From NCBI GenBank assembly GCA_033065855.1, contig JAVXUO010000939.1, positions 310,001 to 374,000 on the forward strand: a stretch of DNA of 64,000 nt, in the 5' to 3' direction. Of the stretch, positions 1-11,764 are shown one piece after another. The stretch comes from Escallonia rubra (Eukaryota > Streptophyta > Magnoliopsida > Escalloniales > Escalloniaceae). The position numbers were made by a program, and so were the translations under genes. How positions within the stretch are numbered: position 1 is the first letter of the stretch; each line of letters begins with the position of its first letter. The notes beneath the pieces are model-generated. The model did not search any database. It saw nothing but the letters and a program-made list of their open reading frames with translations, and was not told where the DNA came from.

Positions 1-9
1 AATTATTAC

Positions 10-3000
10 CTTGTACCATATCAGGGGCTGCTTTTTGGGCAAGTTAGGCTTAGACACCCAAACTGAGGAACTTCCAGCATACAGGCCTGATTGTTCTCCT
101 TGAAGTCCAATCTGCATTCATGCAAACCATAAATTTTAGACGTTTATGCTTCTAAACAAATCAAACACCACTTTGAAATTTCCAATCTTGAAGTAATATG
201 TTGGATTAGCAATACAGTCTATGTATCTTTAATGACCGCAAATGTTTGATCATTACGAGCATACAACGAACCTGGTAAGTCCACTGCTGCGAGGAGAGAT
301 CAACACTAGAGCCGTTTTTTAAGCCATTAAGCTGCACCGGACCAATAACCCCAGCACCCCATATTTCAAAAAATGCTCCAGAGTTCTACAGACAAAGAAT
401 TGCATCTAATAAGATACTCAATATGGAAAAGATCAAGCAAGGATATTAGAAAATCAGGAAGTCAAACCTGGAGTCCCACTGTCAAACTCAAGAGGTCGAA
501 GGTGTTTCTTCCCGGTGTGAGGGTGATAGGAACCTCCACCAAAACTAGAGCACTGTCACTGTTGCCTTTTCCACTTGCTGAAAAGAAGCAAAATACATGT
601 ATTTACTAACGGCAGCCTTATTCTGACTCGTGACAATTCGTAACTTTTAGCAGCAGCGGCATTATCCAGCATAGATATGTGACATAAAAAACCAGTGCTA
701 GGCGTTCCAACGTAGCAGAGGCATAATCCGACATAGATATGTTGCTACACTTCCTACTAAGGAACAGATCTCAGAACATTGTGCTTAATTCATAAAACCA
801 TAAGTAACACATAACAAAAGCACTCTTTAGAAACTGTTATAAAAGATGATCTAAAAGAGGGAATAACAGTAAATCGTAGTGTAGACAGAAAACGAACAGT
901 ATTAAATGACTTCTTGTTCCTTCCAAAATTTATTTCCAAACCTGCAAACTTTCCGTTGACGAAAGTATATAGGACATGGCCAAGTGACTCCACATGAAGA
1001 ACTGTTTGAGATCCATCTTGAAGGAAAGGCTCGTCACCCTTAATCTCAGTGCTGTCAAAGTAAACATCCAACTCTTGTGAATTACCGGAAAAACGAAATT
1101 TCTCTAGATGGCAATGCCATCAACAGAGTATCTTATACCTTAGCGAATACCACAAATAGTCACTTTTATCAGCTGTTGTATTTATTTGCTCCAACAATCC
1201 AGGTTTCGTGAAGGCATTACTAGTCGAGATACCTACTGGTTCATTCACCCAACTCCAACCTGACGAGAATGCCTTGGAAGAATCAATGTCATCCTCAGAA
1301 GATTGAGTGACGAATCTTGGGATCATTGTCATAGAGTTGATCTGTCAGTAAACTTACAAAATGAGCTTAAGCTGCATGGTTATGGAAATGAGAATATTGC
1401 AACTTTAAAAAAACTCCCAATTAAATAAGCTACTCTTAATTCTGCAATAAGTCGCGATAGCTTAAAAAACACCTTGGATGTGCAGTAAAAATATGGTGGG
1501 AAGTTTGTTCGGATATCTGGGAGGTATCATTTACTCAAATGCAAAATACATATTTTATAACTACCTAATACCTATACATTTACATTTTTTTCAATTATAC
1601 CAGTGTACACATGCAAATAGATGAAAACTGCAGTTCTGAGTTTTCAACCCCAATATGATGACTATTCAACCCCAATATGATCATAGCTGATATTAAAATG
1701 CTGAATGATTCAAATTGGAGAGGGAAAACACATGCAAATCGAGCGTCAGCAAAAATCTACTCAGCATGGAACCACTATGCTATGTTACATGGACTCTTCG
1801 GTTTGCGTGAAGTACCCGTGTCGGACACTCGACACTTGGACATGGGTATGGGATATGTGTCCGACACATCTCATAGGATATGACATTACCAATACTATAT
1901 ATAGTTTTTTCTTTAATTAGTTATTGCTTTGATAGGAGACAAGTTGTCAATGAAAACCAAATGCATCACACAAAACACCTTTTCACCTTCGAAATAACTA
2001 AAAAGCAATAACAAATATGAACATTTTGCCGTGTCCCCGTGTCTTGCATTTTCAAAATTAGACGAGTCCGACACTTGGACATGTATCCGATCTGGACACT
2101 CGTACCGAGTCCATGTAACATAGCCACTATGTTTTCGAAAAGTTGCATGCCATACTTTACAGTCCTCTGGGATACAAAGCAACATTCTGAGTCTTATGAA
2201 AGAGCGTAAATAGTCATCACTGATTCATGACTTTCAGTTTGATGTTATATAACACAAGCGAAAAGGACTACATTGTGACAACAGTGTTAGTAACTCAACT
2301 CAGTAATCTGAGCATCCTCAAACCAAAGTACGAAGAAACAGGCTTAAGATATTTTCTTAATATTGGCCGGCCCAAGTCGACCTCATTTGTTTTTCCTGAC
2401 TTTGAGTCTTGATTATATTTGATCAGAAAATTTTGTGAATTTGCTAAAGAAACAATAAATCTTGAAACCAAGCATGAAAAGAAGAGTCAATATACTCAAG
2501 TTGAAACAGCATGTGACATGTGAGGCAATGGTTCTCATATTCCCAGAAGCACATAACCGATCAGCTAATTTGTAGAAAGAAGGATAGTCTTAACTCTGTT
2601 GTTTTGTATTATCATGCTACAGCTTTTGAGAGTTGAGAGCATAATTACCACCCCTCTTTCGTAACTTGAAGGGAAGTGGCTGATTGCTAGCACTGGGAAA
2701 CAAATCTTGAGATTACTGCATGGAATGGCCATTAAACTCTAAGCTAATTATCATGCATTGAATCAAGTGTAGAAAGTAAATCCCAAGTGAGACTGAAGCA
2801 CCTAATTCTCTTCGGAAATAAATTAACTAAGACTATTATTAACCAATCAGTGGACAAAAGAAGAAGACCTTCATGAAGAGTTGTTGCATTTTACTTTTTT
2901 GACGAAAGACATAGTTTGATAATATATTCACATAAATTCAACAGAAGAGAGGCAAACCTTTGCGGTATTAAGCACTACATTCTTGCAATCAGGTAAGATG

Positions 3001-5928
3001 CTCACAGACCACGCTGGCAAGTGATAGGAATTGCCATTGAAGTTCACGGTTGCATCAGATTGGGTACCCACGTTGGCAAGAAAAGCAGCACATAACCCTG
3101 ATCCTGTTTTATAAACACTAGCCTGAAATAGGAATGGGATCTTGTTAAGGACTTAATAAATACACAAAACTGTAAAAATAGCAGCAGGGCTTCAAGAACC
3201 TTGTGCACATCTGATGCATACGGTTGAGGTTTATTAGAACTTGAATCTCAGCATGTGTGTGTATTTGATGGGAACAAGTCAAGTATATTTCACACCAGAC
3301 CATTATCAGACTGTCTGACTTAGTGGGTAGTGTGTCTGATTCAGACACACTACCCACTAAGTCAGTGCATTTGGAAAATCTCGTGCACAAGTAAGCATCA
3401 TTCTTTGGTCATTTTCCGGTATGTTTACTTTTTTGGAACGGGCACATATGTGAATATTAAGTAGAAAGTGGTGAAGAACACAGAAATGAGAAACAATGAA
3501 GAAGTTCATCTCAAACTAAATGTATATACCCTTGAAACAGGAACGCACAAGAAACATGCAGATCACTATTAAAAGTGAAATAATGTGAACGATGATTCAC
3601 TTCACTCTTGTTCATTGATTAAGAAATGGAGTTCTGTGTATACCTTTAAATTAGATCCCAGAGAAGAGATTGTTGGATCAGTTGCCACCATTGCCTCTTC
3701 ACAAAGCTTTATGGCCTTGTTCACATCTTTCAGATGGCCCCACTTAGGTTGGTTAACAAGTCCTGGAACACAAAAGTAGAATGATGAATCCTTCTACACA
3801 TGAAAGAAAAAGTCTAAATTGTCTTTCTTTCACGAAACAACAAAAAGTGAGGTATAACTGCTTGCCAGACCCTTAAACAGGTCTATAGAACATAATGTAA
3901 ATATATATGGTGCTAGTTATAGACTTTGCACGAGAAAGCAGTTATGAGCACCTGCATTTGGCTGTAGAATAGCAGGTTAAATTTCAATAGATGATCAAAA
4001 AGCATACCATACTCATCGAGTGGAGCATCATAATCATAGCTAGTAGCAATGAAGGGTCCACCAGTAGTCCGGCCAAAGTTAGTTCCACCATGGTACTGTT
4101 AAAATAAAATGAAAGCATCAAGCATCAAGTATTTACACTGATCTGTTATGATTCTCAATTAGGAATCATAACAGATCAGTTGTAAATCATATAAGAACCA
4201 ACAGATTCAATACCATGTAATAATTCTGAAATGTTCCACCTCTCTGGTAAAAGCGTGCTACGGCAAAAGCAAGGTCTTCCACAGGTCTGTAGGGCACAGC
4301 ACCACCAAATGAAAGGTACCTAAAGATCCAAATATTTCAAATGGTTGGAAAACGCAGAAATAGGGACCAACTCCTTGCAATCAAACAACCAAAAGTTAGA
4401 GACTCAAAAGTAAGAGGGCATACCACCCAGTCCAATTCTCAGTCCACATTTTTGGTTTCTTATCAGAATTCGGGGTGAATTGATCACAGTAGAACCCGTT
4501 GCAAGTATTAATCTGCATTTAATTGAAACAAAAGATAAACAGAACATCAATAACTACAAACAACCTTTTCTTGTTGCTTTGTAAACAGAATCTGCTGATA
4601 TAAGTTGGCTACTAGTGAATGTGCGGGATAAAAAAGGATATTGCTGTTAATGAACTCAGAAGTTAGAAATTACTATAGGATCAGGAGCATCTGATTGCCG
4701 GCACATAACCCAGGGAACCCCTGTATCTAGAGATGTTGCCATGGTTGCTGCCCAATTGATATAAGTTTTGGCTGCAGAGCCATAAAACAAATCCATGTTA
4801 CCGTACTCGTTTTCAATCTGGCATTAGGCAAAACTCACAGTAAGATAAAGTTCCCGTTTCTACTTCAAGAATGAGTTAGCAAATTACGTATGCAGAAGCA
4901 AAAGACCACCTGAGATAGGATAATCGGCCCGCCTTGAGATGCATAAAGATTTTCTTGCTTCAGCATGTCCACAATCTTGACCGTAAATCGCTTCATTTCT
5001 GCCTTGAATGGCTCGTTATCAGTCCGAAACTCAATCCCAGGTACAAAACGCAACCAAAGTGGAAAGCCACTGTACGAATGCAACTAAAGTAAATGCAGAT
5101 ACATACTCAAATTAACGAAAACACATGAGAACATGGATAACATCCTTCCTTCATATAGCAAATCATAATTACCCGTAGTTCCACTCAGCACAGACATAAG
5201 GACCAATGCGTATATGAGCATATAAACCAGCTTCCCCAACCAACTTCACGAACTTCACCAAATCTTTCCTTCCTTCAAACTCAAACTGCACTATTTCTTG
5301 TCAATTCACCAATTAAGTCATGGTATTCAATTCTAAAATTACTTTATCAAATCTCTAAGTTAGTAATTTCCGTCTTGGTTCCTGAAATTGGCATTCAAAA
5401 ACTAATTTAACATCAAGTTTCGGTTAACACGGTTAAATTTCGATCATTGACAACTGGGCTTAGAACTTCTTCCATTTTCTCAGCAACCAAGCAAACGCTG
5501 CCTGTAATACCACCTTGTCGCTGAGCAGAAAAAGAGCGCGCAAAAACAACAAAAGCAGAACAAACCTGGTTCCGAACCGGCTCGTGCAAGTTCCAGAAAA
5601 CGTAGGTGTCGATCACATCCAGTCCTCCATCTTTAGATTTCTGAATAAGGTCCGGCCACATCTGCACACCAGTAAGTTCCACAAAATCACACGCAGTTCA
5701 CACACAGACTACGTGAGAGAGAAAAAGAATCGTTAATTAGAAGCTGCCGGCCTTTTTCGGACTTACTTCAGGAGTGCTGCGAGGATAATGAATAGACCCG
5801 GACACCAACACCCTCCGCTTGCCGTCAATAACCAGCGCACGGTGGTCATACGTCACGTTGACACCAAACGCCGTCGTTGCAGCAACGCCGAGCACCAGCA
5901 CCAGCACCGCAAACTCCGCTCCTCTCAT
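10..5928 (-). CDS. BGAL8: Beta-galactosidase (GH35, BGAL8-like), 5' 15 exons, runs off left edge
   Basis: Secreted glycoside hydrolase family 35 enzyme expected to remove terminal beta-galactosyl residues from cell-wall polysaccharides or glycoproteins in the apoplast. Exons (minus): 5928-5767, 5661-5566, 5285-5173, 5069-4910, 4817-4674, 4512-4424, 4319-4214, 4095-4008, 3762-3644, 3122-2958, 1341-1139, 1051-942, 577-468, 385-272, 111-10. All junctions are GT-AG and keep frame, giving 627 residues with no stop. The ATG at 5928 opens a hydrophobic signal peptide (about residues 1-22), followed by [17 protein letters not shown]. The GH35 signature [14 protein letters not shown] contains the probable acid/base Glu181, and WTENWTGW the probable nucleophile Glu250. 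[11 protein letters not shown]-type and [10 protein letters not shown] motifs follow. Family proteins are about 840 aa, so about 200 C-terminal residues lie outside the window. Exon 12 uses the acceptor before CACTGAG, which restores the conserved STEIKGDE reading. Assignment to BGAL8 rather than another paralogue rests on remembered family sequence. Confidence 0.93.
1780..2123. mobile_element. hAT-type MITE in BGAL intron 10
   Basis: Non-autonomous 344-bp element. Its ends are inverted copies starting CTATGTTACATGGACTC at the left and ending with the reverse complement, flanked by a perfect 8-bp direct duplication CCACTATG at 1772-1779 and 2124-2131. The interior is rich in GTGTCCGACAC-like words and has no coding capacity. 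The 8-bp duplication and short terminal repeats fit the hAT superfamily. It lies entirely within the intron between exons 10 and 11 (1342-2957), so it does not interrupt the coding sequence. Confidence 0.82.
3315..3365. repeat. 51-bp perfect palindrome in BGAL intron 9
   Basis: Two 25-bp arms, the left beginning CTGACTTAGTGGGTAG, are exact reverse complements with a single T between them (position 3340). It lies in the intron between exons 9 and 10 (3123-3643) and can form a loop-less cruciform or RNA stem. No transposon ends or target duplication are visible around it. Confidence 0.9.
4131..4187. repeat. Hairpin filling half of BGAL intron 7
   Basis: Arms at 4131-4154 and 4163-4187 are reverse complements apart from one extra T in the right arm, separated by an 8-base loop. 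The whole intron is only 118 bp (4096-4213), so about half of it is stem. The hairpin would bring the two splice sites closer together in the pre-mRNA. Confidence 0.85.
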
Positions 5929-7954
5929 CCTGACTATTTACCTCGTACACAAGTTGTTGCAGTTTCTTCGCTTTATCGTTGCAGTTGCTTTATTGCCAAA
6001 GACATTCCTCGTACGTTGCTTTGCTTTTCTAAGCAGATTTTGTCAAAAGGGGAATCAATGTACGAAGGGAAAACAGAGCGGCGAAGCTATCGTCCGCCGG
6101 TGGCGACGCGCTACTACCCTTGGACCTTGGTTAAAAGGACTGGGACAATGTGGACGCTTTGAATTTCCTGTCACTGCTAAGCGTATATGATGCGCTGCAA
6201 TGCATGATGAGCAGATGCAGTAGCAAAAAAATGAGCTGGTGATTATTGACTTCAGGTCCTGGTGGGAGAAGGTCTTGGTCGCCGGTCGGTGGAGAAAAAA
6301 GTGGCCCTGCATCTGCCCTTTTCGAAGCCTGTAACATCAAATTCAATGTGGAAAACAAACCTACCAAAACTTGTACCATCAATTGAAATTGAACAACTTT
6401 AGCTCTTTCATTTCCAGTCTTTCAATCTCCAGCTCATGCTTTCTTTCTTGTTAAAGTCTGAAGTTGTTGCTCATGGAATTTAGTGCAAAATTACTATAAT
6501 CTCCGATAACGACAAGCGCTATATAAGATTGGTGCCGCATAAAGAACCGATTTTCACCAAGAATCGAGTACATTGTCATCAAAGGTTATTGCGAGTGTTG
6601 ACCACAGTTTTAGCAAGAACTCGTAGTAAACTAAACTGGTGCGTAATGTCAATAATTTTACCCTTTTTGAGTGCTAGATGTTGGAAACTATCGAAATATA
6701 AAAATAGAATTTCATTTACATCATGTTAAGTTGAGTACAAGTACCGAAGTGGAGAGGATAATTCATTTCTACCGATAACTCAACCAAATAATATTATCAC
6801 CAAAGATAATTAATTACTTCTTCTTTAACTTAAAAATTTTAGATTCTGCACAATATGGTGTAGTCTGCTAATGAATAAGGGTAACCTTTTTCCAAACTGA
6901 GATGATCGCAACGATTCTACCGGTTTAATCGGTGGTTCGAGTAAATGATTTTTTGAATTAATTAAGGTTATATAAAAAAGAATTACTTGATTAAAAATAC
7001 ATGAAAATGAATAAATTTCATGTTTAGCGAGAACTACTGCGATATATTTTTAGATCATTAATTTTTTAAACCCAAAAGTTATTACAAAATGATTAACATG
7101 AGTAAATCTAGTGTAAAATCAAAGAGTTAATGTTATAATTTGCTTTGTTGGTTGCTAACAAGGATGTGTGGTTGGTCAAGTGACATTAACATGCCTTATA
7201 AGAACTTCAAGCCGGAAATCTCAGGTTAAATCCTCTCCTCATTATTTAGAAATTTTTAATAGTCTTGTAGAGCTCAATTAGTGACATTAATGCCAATTAA
7301 GGAAATGTTCTTCATTTTTGCTTATTTATCAACATTTTGTTGTTCCCTTTTGCAACATTTTAATAAAATACCAATCTTAAATCATACTCTAACTAGGCAT
7401 AAAACAAAAAATGCTTTCATCACTGTAAAATTTAGCAGATCAAGCACTAGTTAAAACTTTAGGACATGGCATTAAAGAGTAAAGAATATGTTGACTTGTA
7501 CTAATATGATTGTACTTTTGACCAACACACCTTTTCAACGGTAAAAGACTTCTATCATTTCTTTACTCCTTAAGACTTTTTGTCAACGGTAAAAGACATA
7601 AAGTTTATTAGATCCTAGTGCCAATGTAGAAGAAATCAATAATGAGGTTAAATTAGTCATCTTTTATTTATTAAGTGCCCTTTAACCGTTCCTTTAACAC
7701 ACAAATTAATTACTTTAACTGGAACTAGAAAAATTTGCATGATTTTATGAAAGTAAATACAAGTGAAGCTAAGTTAGTCTCCACTGCCCTAAGAGCACAG
7801 GTTAGCATTTGTCGTGTTTCTTTACTATAACATGTTCATACTCACTTAACTGGGGTCACTAAATCAAATGTCTGTAACGATTTTGAAGTGATCAAGGTTC
7901 AATATCTTAGCAACTGCAAAGAGATTAAAGTTTTGGTGGGATTTCACAGCAGAG
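5929..7954. other. Intergenic region upstream of BGAL8
   Basis: This holds the 5' leader and presumed promoter of the minus-strand beta-galactosidase gene (no convincing TATA box seen close to 5928), followed by AT-rich DNA with no reading frame that resembles a protein. A possible SINE at about 7158-7240 is listed separately. Confidence 0.6.
7158..7240 (+). mobile_element. Possible tRNA-derived SINE head
   Basis: A box A-like stretch (TGGTTGGTCAAGTG) is followed about 45 bp later by a box B-like word (AGGTTAAATCC), in the order and spacing of an RNA polymerase III internal promoter. No cloverleaf, poly-A tail or clear target duplication was found, so it is at best a decayed SINE fragment. 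Confidence 0.3.
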
Positions 7955-8055
7955 AGCCCTCTGGAAAAGAAGCCATTGATACATTGTAAGAGACAAATAT
8001 ATATATATGAAAAGAGTCTCTTACAATGTATCAATGGCTTCTTTTCCACAGGGCT
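7955..8055. repeat. Near-perfect 40-bp-arm foldback
   Basis: A perfect 32-bp inverted repeat (7963-7994 versus 8016-8047) surrounds a 21-bp AT-rich loop containing (AT)n. With one mismatch the arms extend to 40 bp (7955-7994 and 8016-8055). The right arm abuts the LTR-like unit starting near 8069. Such short-loop, nearly identical arms indicate a recent inverted duplication. Confidence 0.88.
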
Positions 8056-8366
8056 CCCTATGCCACAAAGGATGCAGTCTGAGTCAGCTTCCAAGTAGGC
8101 AAAGTGGGAGACAGCAAGGATGGAGTAAGGGCTGAGAGCAAGGCTCCCCAGACAGGTCGCGAGGGCTGGCAACGCCGCGCAGGCAGGGTGACGAAGAACA
8201 GGGCCGGCGGTCGACAGTCCGAGTCAAGGGTGCAGCGTTAAGGGTCAGATGTCAGGAGTCCAAATGTATTTCTCTCACTAGAAATCCAAAGAGAATAAGT
8301 TTTTAGAGAGAGAAAGTGAAATGTCAAAAATGAGAGAGAAGTCCTCAAATAAGCTCTGAAGTCCAC

Positions 8367-8374
8367 TATTTATA
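8367..8374 (-). promoter_or_regulatory. TATAAATA box in LTR-like unit 1
   Basis: On the minus strand the sequence reads CCTATAAATAGTGG, a canonical plant TATA box. The equivalent place in copy 2 (10752-10757) reads TATATA. This conserved position supports the minus-strand orientation of the LTR-like units. Confidence 0.5.
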
Positions 8375-8849
8375 GGCATAAATGCGCACGTGTCATCAGC
8401 CGACACGTGTCATCCCCCGAGAGTGACACGTCGCCGGTGGGGGTCCCAAAGTATCATTCTCTGTTGGAGTGTCGGTCCCTGAGTTCGTGTTGTCCTGCCC
8501 TTACAGCATCCTTATCATGTTTGAGAAGACTGACCACACTGCGGCAGCATGATCAGAGTAGCCCGTTGCCCCAGCCTCCAGTCCAAGGCCTTACTAAATC
8601 CCACGAGATGCGTCAAGAGACGCGTAGAGATCTTGACAGCGGCGAGGGTTGCCCCTGTGGGCAACTACCAGGCGGACTAGGCGCGATGCCCTCCGAGGAC
8701 CTGCTCCCATCCCGGAGTGACCCGGGGTTCATTGCCCTGGCGGTGTCGATGCTTAATGCTAACATGAGCAGACATGCTCGCAGCTCAATGCTCAGAATCT
8801 GTGGCGAGGGGTCCTCGTATCGGAGCACCACGAGCGTAACCCCCCGTGA

Positions 8850-9090
8850 TTGTGTCGATGATGGCTTTAGGGTTGTGCGCCCATCCCGCTAGCTGTGAGG
8901 GCCGGAGCCCCCCGTGATTGTGACGGCGATGGCTTTAGGGTTGTGAGCCCATCCCGCTGCGAGGGCCGGAGCCCCCGGTGATTGTGCCGGCGATGGCTTT
9001 AGGGTTGTGAGCCCATCCCGTTTGCGAGGGCTGGAGCCCGTCGGGTGATTGTACCGGTGATGGCTTTAGGGTTATGAGCACATCCCGCTG
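8850..9090. repeat. Minisatellite, about 65-bp period
   Basis: About four imperfect copies of a block containing GGCTTTAGGGTTGTGAGCCC and GAGGGCCGGAGCCC. The same family reappears, differently amplified, at 11236-11665 in copy 2 of the LTR-like unit. Confidence 0.75.
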
Positions 9091-9102
9091 CGAGGAGTCC
9101 TT

Positions 9103-9420
9103 ATGCTGGAGCACTCGGAACGCGTCAAGGTAGCATCCCAGAGGATTCGTCTACCCGAGGTAGCATCCCGTAGGAGCCGTCTACCTGGCGAAAGGGGAGT
9201 TGAAAAGCTCCCTGGCAGAGATAGTGTTCCGGAGGAGTCGCATATCCCCGCGGGTGAGTCCTTGTGCCGGAGAACTCGGAGCGCGTCAAGGTAGCATCCC
9301 AGAGGATCCGTCTACCCGACTGGCCGAGGTAGTATCCCGGAGGAGCCGTCTACCTGGCGGAAGGGGAGTTGAAGAGCTCCCTAGCAGAGATAGTGTCCTG
9401 GAGGAGTCGCCTATCCCCGC
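9103..9420. repeat. Tandem repeat, about 180-bp period
   Basis: Two higher-order copies, each with GGTAGCATCCC, CCGTCTACCTGGCG and GGGGAGTTGAA blocks followed by an AGAGATAGTGT..GGAGGAGTCGC block. Found only in copy 1 of the LTR-like unit. No gene. Confidence 0.7.
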
Positions 9421-9529
9421 AGGATGTTGTACACTCCGGAGAGTGGGTCGAAGCATGTTCCATGACCAAGGCAAGGTGCGCATGGTGTGGTGAATGAGTG
9501 TGGTGCCCGGGGGGCATGTAACATGATTT

Positions 9530-9710
9530 TGGCGCACGGGTACGGCGACTACCGTCGCGAGACAATACCTAGTGCCAGGGTACATATCACGAGAACAATG
9601 CATGAGAGCGGCGACAAGTGTCGCGGGACGATACTTGGTGCATGGGGCACGCATCATGAGAATGGTGCATGAGAGCGGCGACGAGTGTCGCGGGACGATA
9701 CTTGGTGATG
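9530..9710. repeat. Tandem repeat, about 70-80-bp period
   Basis: Successive copies centred on GCATGAGAGCGGCGAC and TGTCGCGGGACGATACTTGG. Internal to LTR-like unit 1. Confidence 0.7.
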
Positions 9711-9814
9711 TAGGCACGTAGTACGACAGAGAGCCAGTGGGATGGATGTATCAGTGGCGCGGCGCATGGGCATGACGAAGTGTGAGAGCAGCGGGAGTCA
9801 CGAAGCTGTCGCGT

Positions 9815-10165
9815 GGACACGAGCGACGAAGGTCGCTGAAATGGCGCGTGGGCGACGAGAGTCGCATAGTTGTCGCGCGGACGTGAGCAACGAAGGTCGC
9901 GCAGATGGAGCGCGGGCGAGGAAGGTCGTGAAGATGGCGCGCGGGCGACGAGAGTCGCGGTGATGGCATGCGGGCGACGAGAGTCGCAGAGATTGCGTGC
10001 GTGCGACGAGAGTCGCCGAGCTGGCGCGCGGACGCGGGCGACGAAGGTCGCGAAGATGGCACACGTGCAACGAGGGTCGCAGAGCTGGCGCGCGGGCGTG
10101 GCGACGAAGGTCGCAGAGCTAGCGCGCGGGCGACGAGAGTCGCGACTACGGCGCGTGACCGCGAG
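9815..10165. repeat. Minisatellite of about 30 bp (GCGACGAGAGTCGC core)
   Basis: More than ten variant copies of a unit containing the near-palindrome GCGACGAGAGTCGC spaced by GCGCGCGGGC-type DNA. The composition creates long open frames on both strands (Arg/Ser-rich) that look like no protein family. Confidence 0.8.
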
Positions 10166-11235
10166 CGACAGTAGTCGGTCGTCAAGGTAGGTGGCCAACC
10201 CCCTAGGGTGGCCGACCCCTTAAGGGGAAGGCACACCAAGGCTACTTCATAAAGGGAAAATGCACGTGACTTGAGCACGCGTCGCTTTGACCGGCTTGTG
10301 AGCGTTGAAAAGTTGACCGTTGAATATGCCGACGTGTCATGAGAATTGTGACCCCCAGTGGGCCTATAGGTGTAGCCAAGATAAGGTGGGAACATATATA
10401 TATATTGTTGCCGAGGAAAGATGGTTCGTTGCCACGTAGAGGTGCCACCACAAAGGATGCAGTCTGAGTTGGCTTCCAAGTAGTCAAAGTGGGAGACAAC
10501 AAGGATGGAGTAAGGGCTGAGAGCAAGGCTTCCCAGACAGGTCGCGAGGGCTGGCAGCGCCGCGCAGGCAGGGTGACGACGAACAGGGCCAGTGGTCGAC
10601 AGTCCATGTCAAGGGTGCAGCGTCAAGAGTCCAATGTCAGGGGTCCAAATGTGTTTCTTTCACTAGAACTCCAGAGAGAATGGGTTTTAGAGAGAGAAAG
10701 TGAAAATGCCAAATGAGAGAGAAGTCCTTGAATAAGCTTCATAATCCACTCTATATAGGCACAAATGCGCGCGTGTCATCAGCCGACACGTGTCGTCCCC
10801 TGGGAGCGACACGTCACCAGGGGTCCAAAGTATTGATTGTCCGTCGAATTGCCGGTCCCCGAGTTTGTGCCGCCCTGCTCTTGCAGCGTCCCTCTGCCTG
10901 TCTGAGGAGACTGACCATACTGCGGTAGCATGGTCAGAGTAGCCCGTTGCCCCAGCCTCCAGTCCAAGTCCTTACTGATTCCCACGAGATGCGTCAAGAG
11001 ACGCGCGGAGATCCTGACAGCGGCGAGGGTTGCCCCTGTAGCCAACTGCCAGGCGGACTAGCCGCGATGCCCTCCGAGGACCTGCTCCCGTCCCAGAGTG
11101 ACCCGGGGGTCATTGCCCTGGCGGTGTTGATGATCAATGATAGCATGAGCGCACATGCTCACAGCTTGATACTCAGAGTCCGTGGCGAGGGGTCCTCGTG
11201 CCGGAGCACTACGAGCGGAGCCCTCCGTGAGTCCG

Positions 11236-11665
11236 TCGAGTGATTGTGCCGGCGATGGCCTTAGGGTTGTAAGCCCATCCTTGTTGCGAAGGCTGGAGCC
11301 TCCGGTTGATTGTGCTCGCGAGGGCCGGAGCCCGTCGGTTGATTGTGCTGGCGAGGGCCGGAGCCCCCGGTTGATTGTGCCGGCGAGGGCTTTAGGGTTG
11401 CGAGCCCGTCCTGCCGTAAGTTTGATTGAGCCGGCGAGGGTTTCATGGTTGCGAGCCCGTCCCGCCGCGAGTTTGATTGAGCCGGCGAAGGCTTCATGGT
11501 TGCGAGCCCGTCCCGCCGCGAGGGCCCGAGCCCCGTCAGTTTAATTGAGCCGGCGAGGGCTTCATGGTTGCGAGCCCGTCCCGCCGCGAGTTTGATTGAG
11601 CTGGCGAGGGCTTCATGGTTGCGAGCCCATCCCGCCGCGAGGGCCCGAGCCCCGTCACTTTGATT
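11236..11665. repeat. Minisatellite (CCGGCGAGGGCTT family)
   Basis: Imperfect copies of a GATTGAGCCGGCGAGGGC..GCGAGCCCGTCCCGCCGCGAG block, with two period classes (about 30 and 60-70 bp) interleaved. Related to 8850-9090. Confidence 0.75.
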
Positions 11666-11764
11666 GAGCCTGCGACAAAGCGTCGTGCTACTGAAGATAG
11701 CGTGTGAGTGTTGTAGGAGCGAGAAGTCAGTGCCGTGCAGCAGGTTCCCCCCCCAAGGACAAGG

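Larger units (their letters stand above)
8069..10400 (-). mobile_element. LTR-like unit, copy 1 (about 2.3 kb, GC-rich)
   Basis: This is the first of two head-to-tail copies of the same unit. Shared with copy 2 are the edge beginning CCACAAAGGATGCAGTCTGA (8069 and 10446), about 1 kb of closely similar sequence (8069-9060 versus 10446-11300), and the far end GGTGGGAACATATATA (copy 2 end similar). Read on the minus strand the unit begins TGTTC, which fits an LTR start, and contains a TATAAATA box. The interior carries at least four minisatellite families (8850-9090, 9103-9420, 9530-9710, 9815-10165). No gag-pol coding is present, so this could be one of two solo LTRs or part of a non-autonomous element. 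Long open frames here are compositional. Confidence 0.55.

Noticed and set aside
5788-6190. Plus-strand frames of about 124 codons
   Set aside because: Antisense to BGAL exon 1 and its leader. No family resemblance.
9587-10479. Long Arg/Ser-rich frames on both strands
   Set aside because: Produced by the GCGACGAGAGTCGC minisatellite, open in several frames at once. Compositional, not coding.
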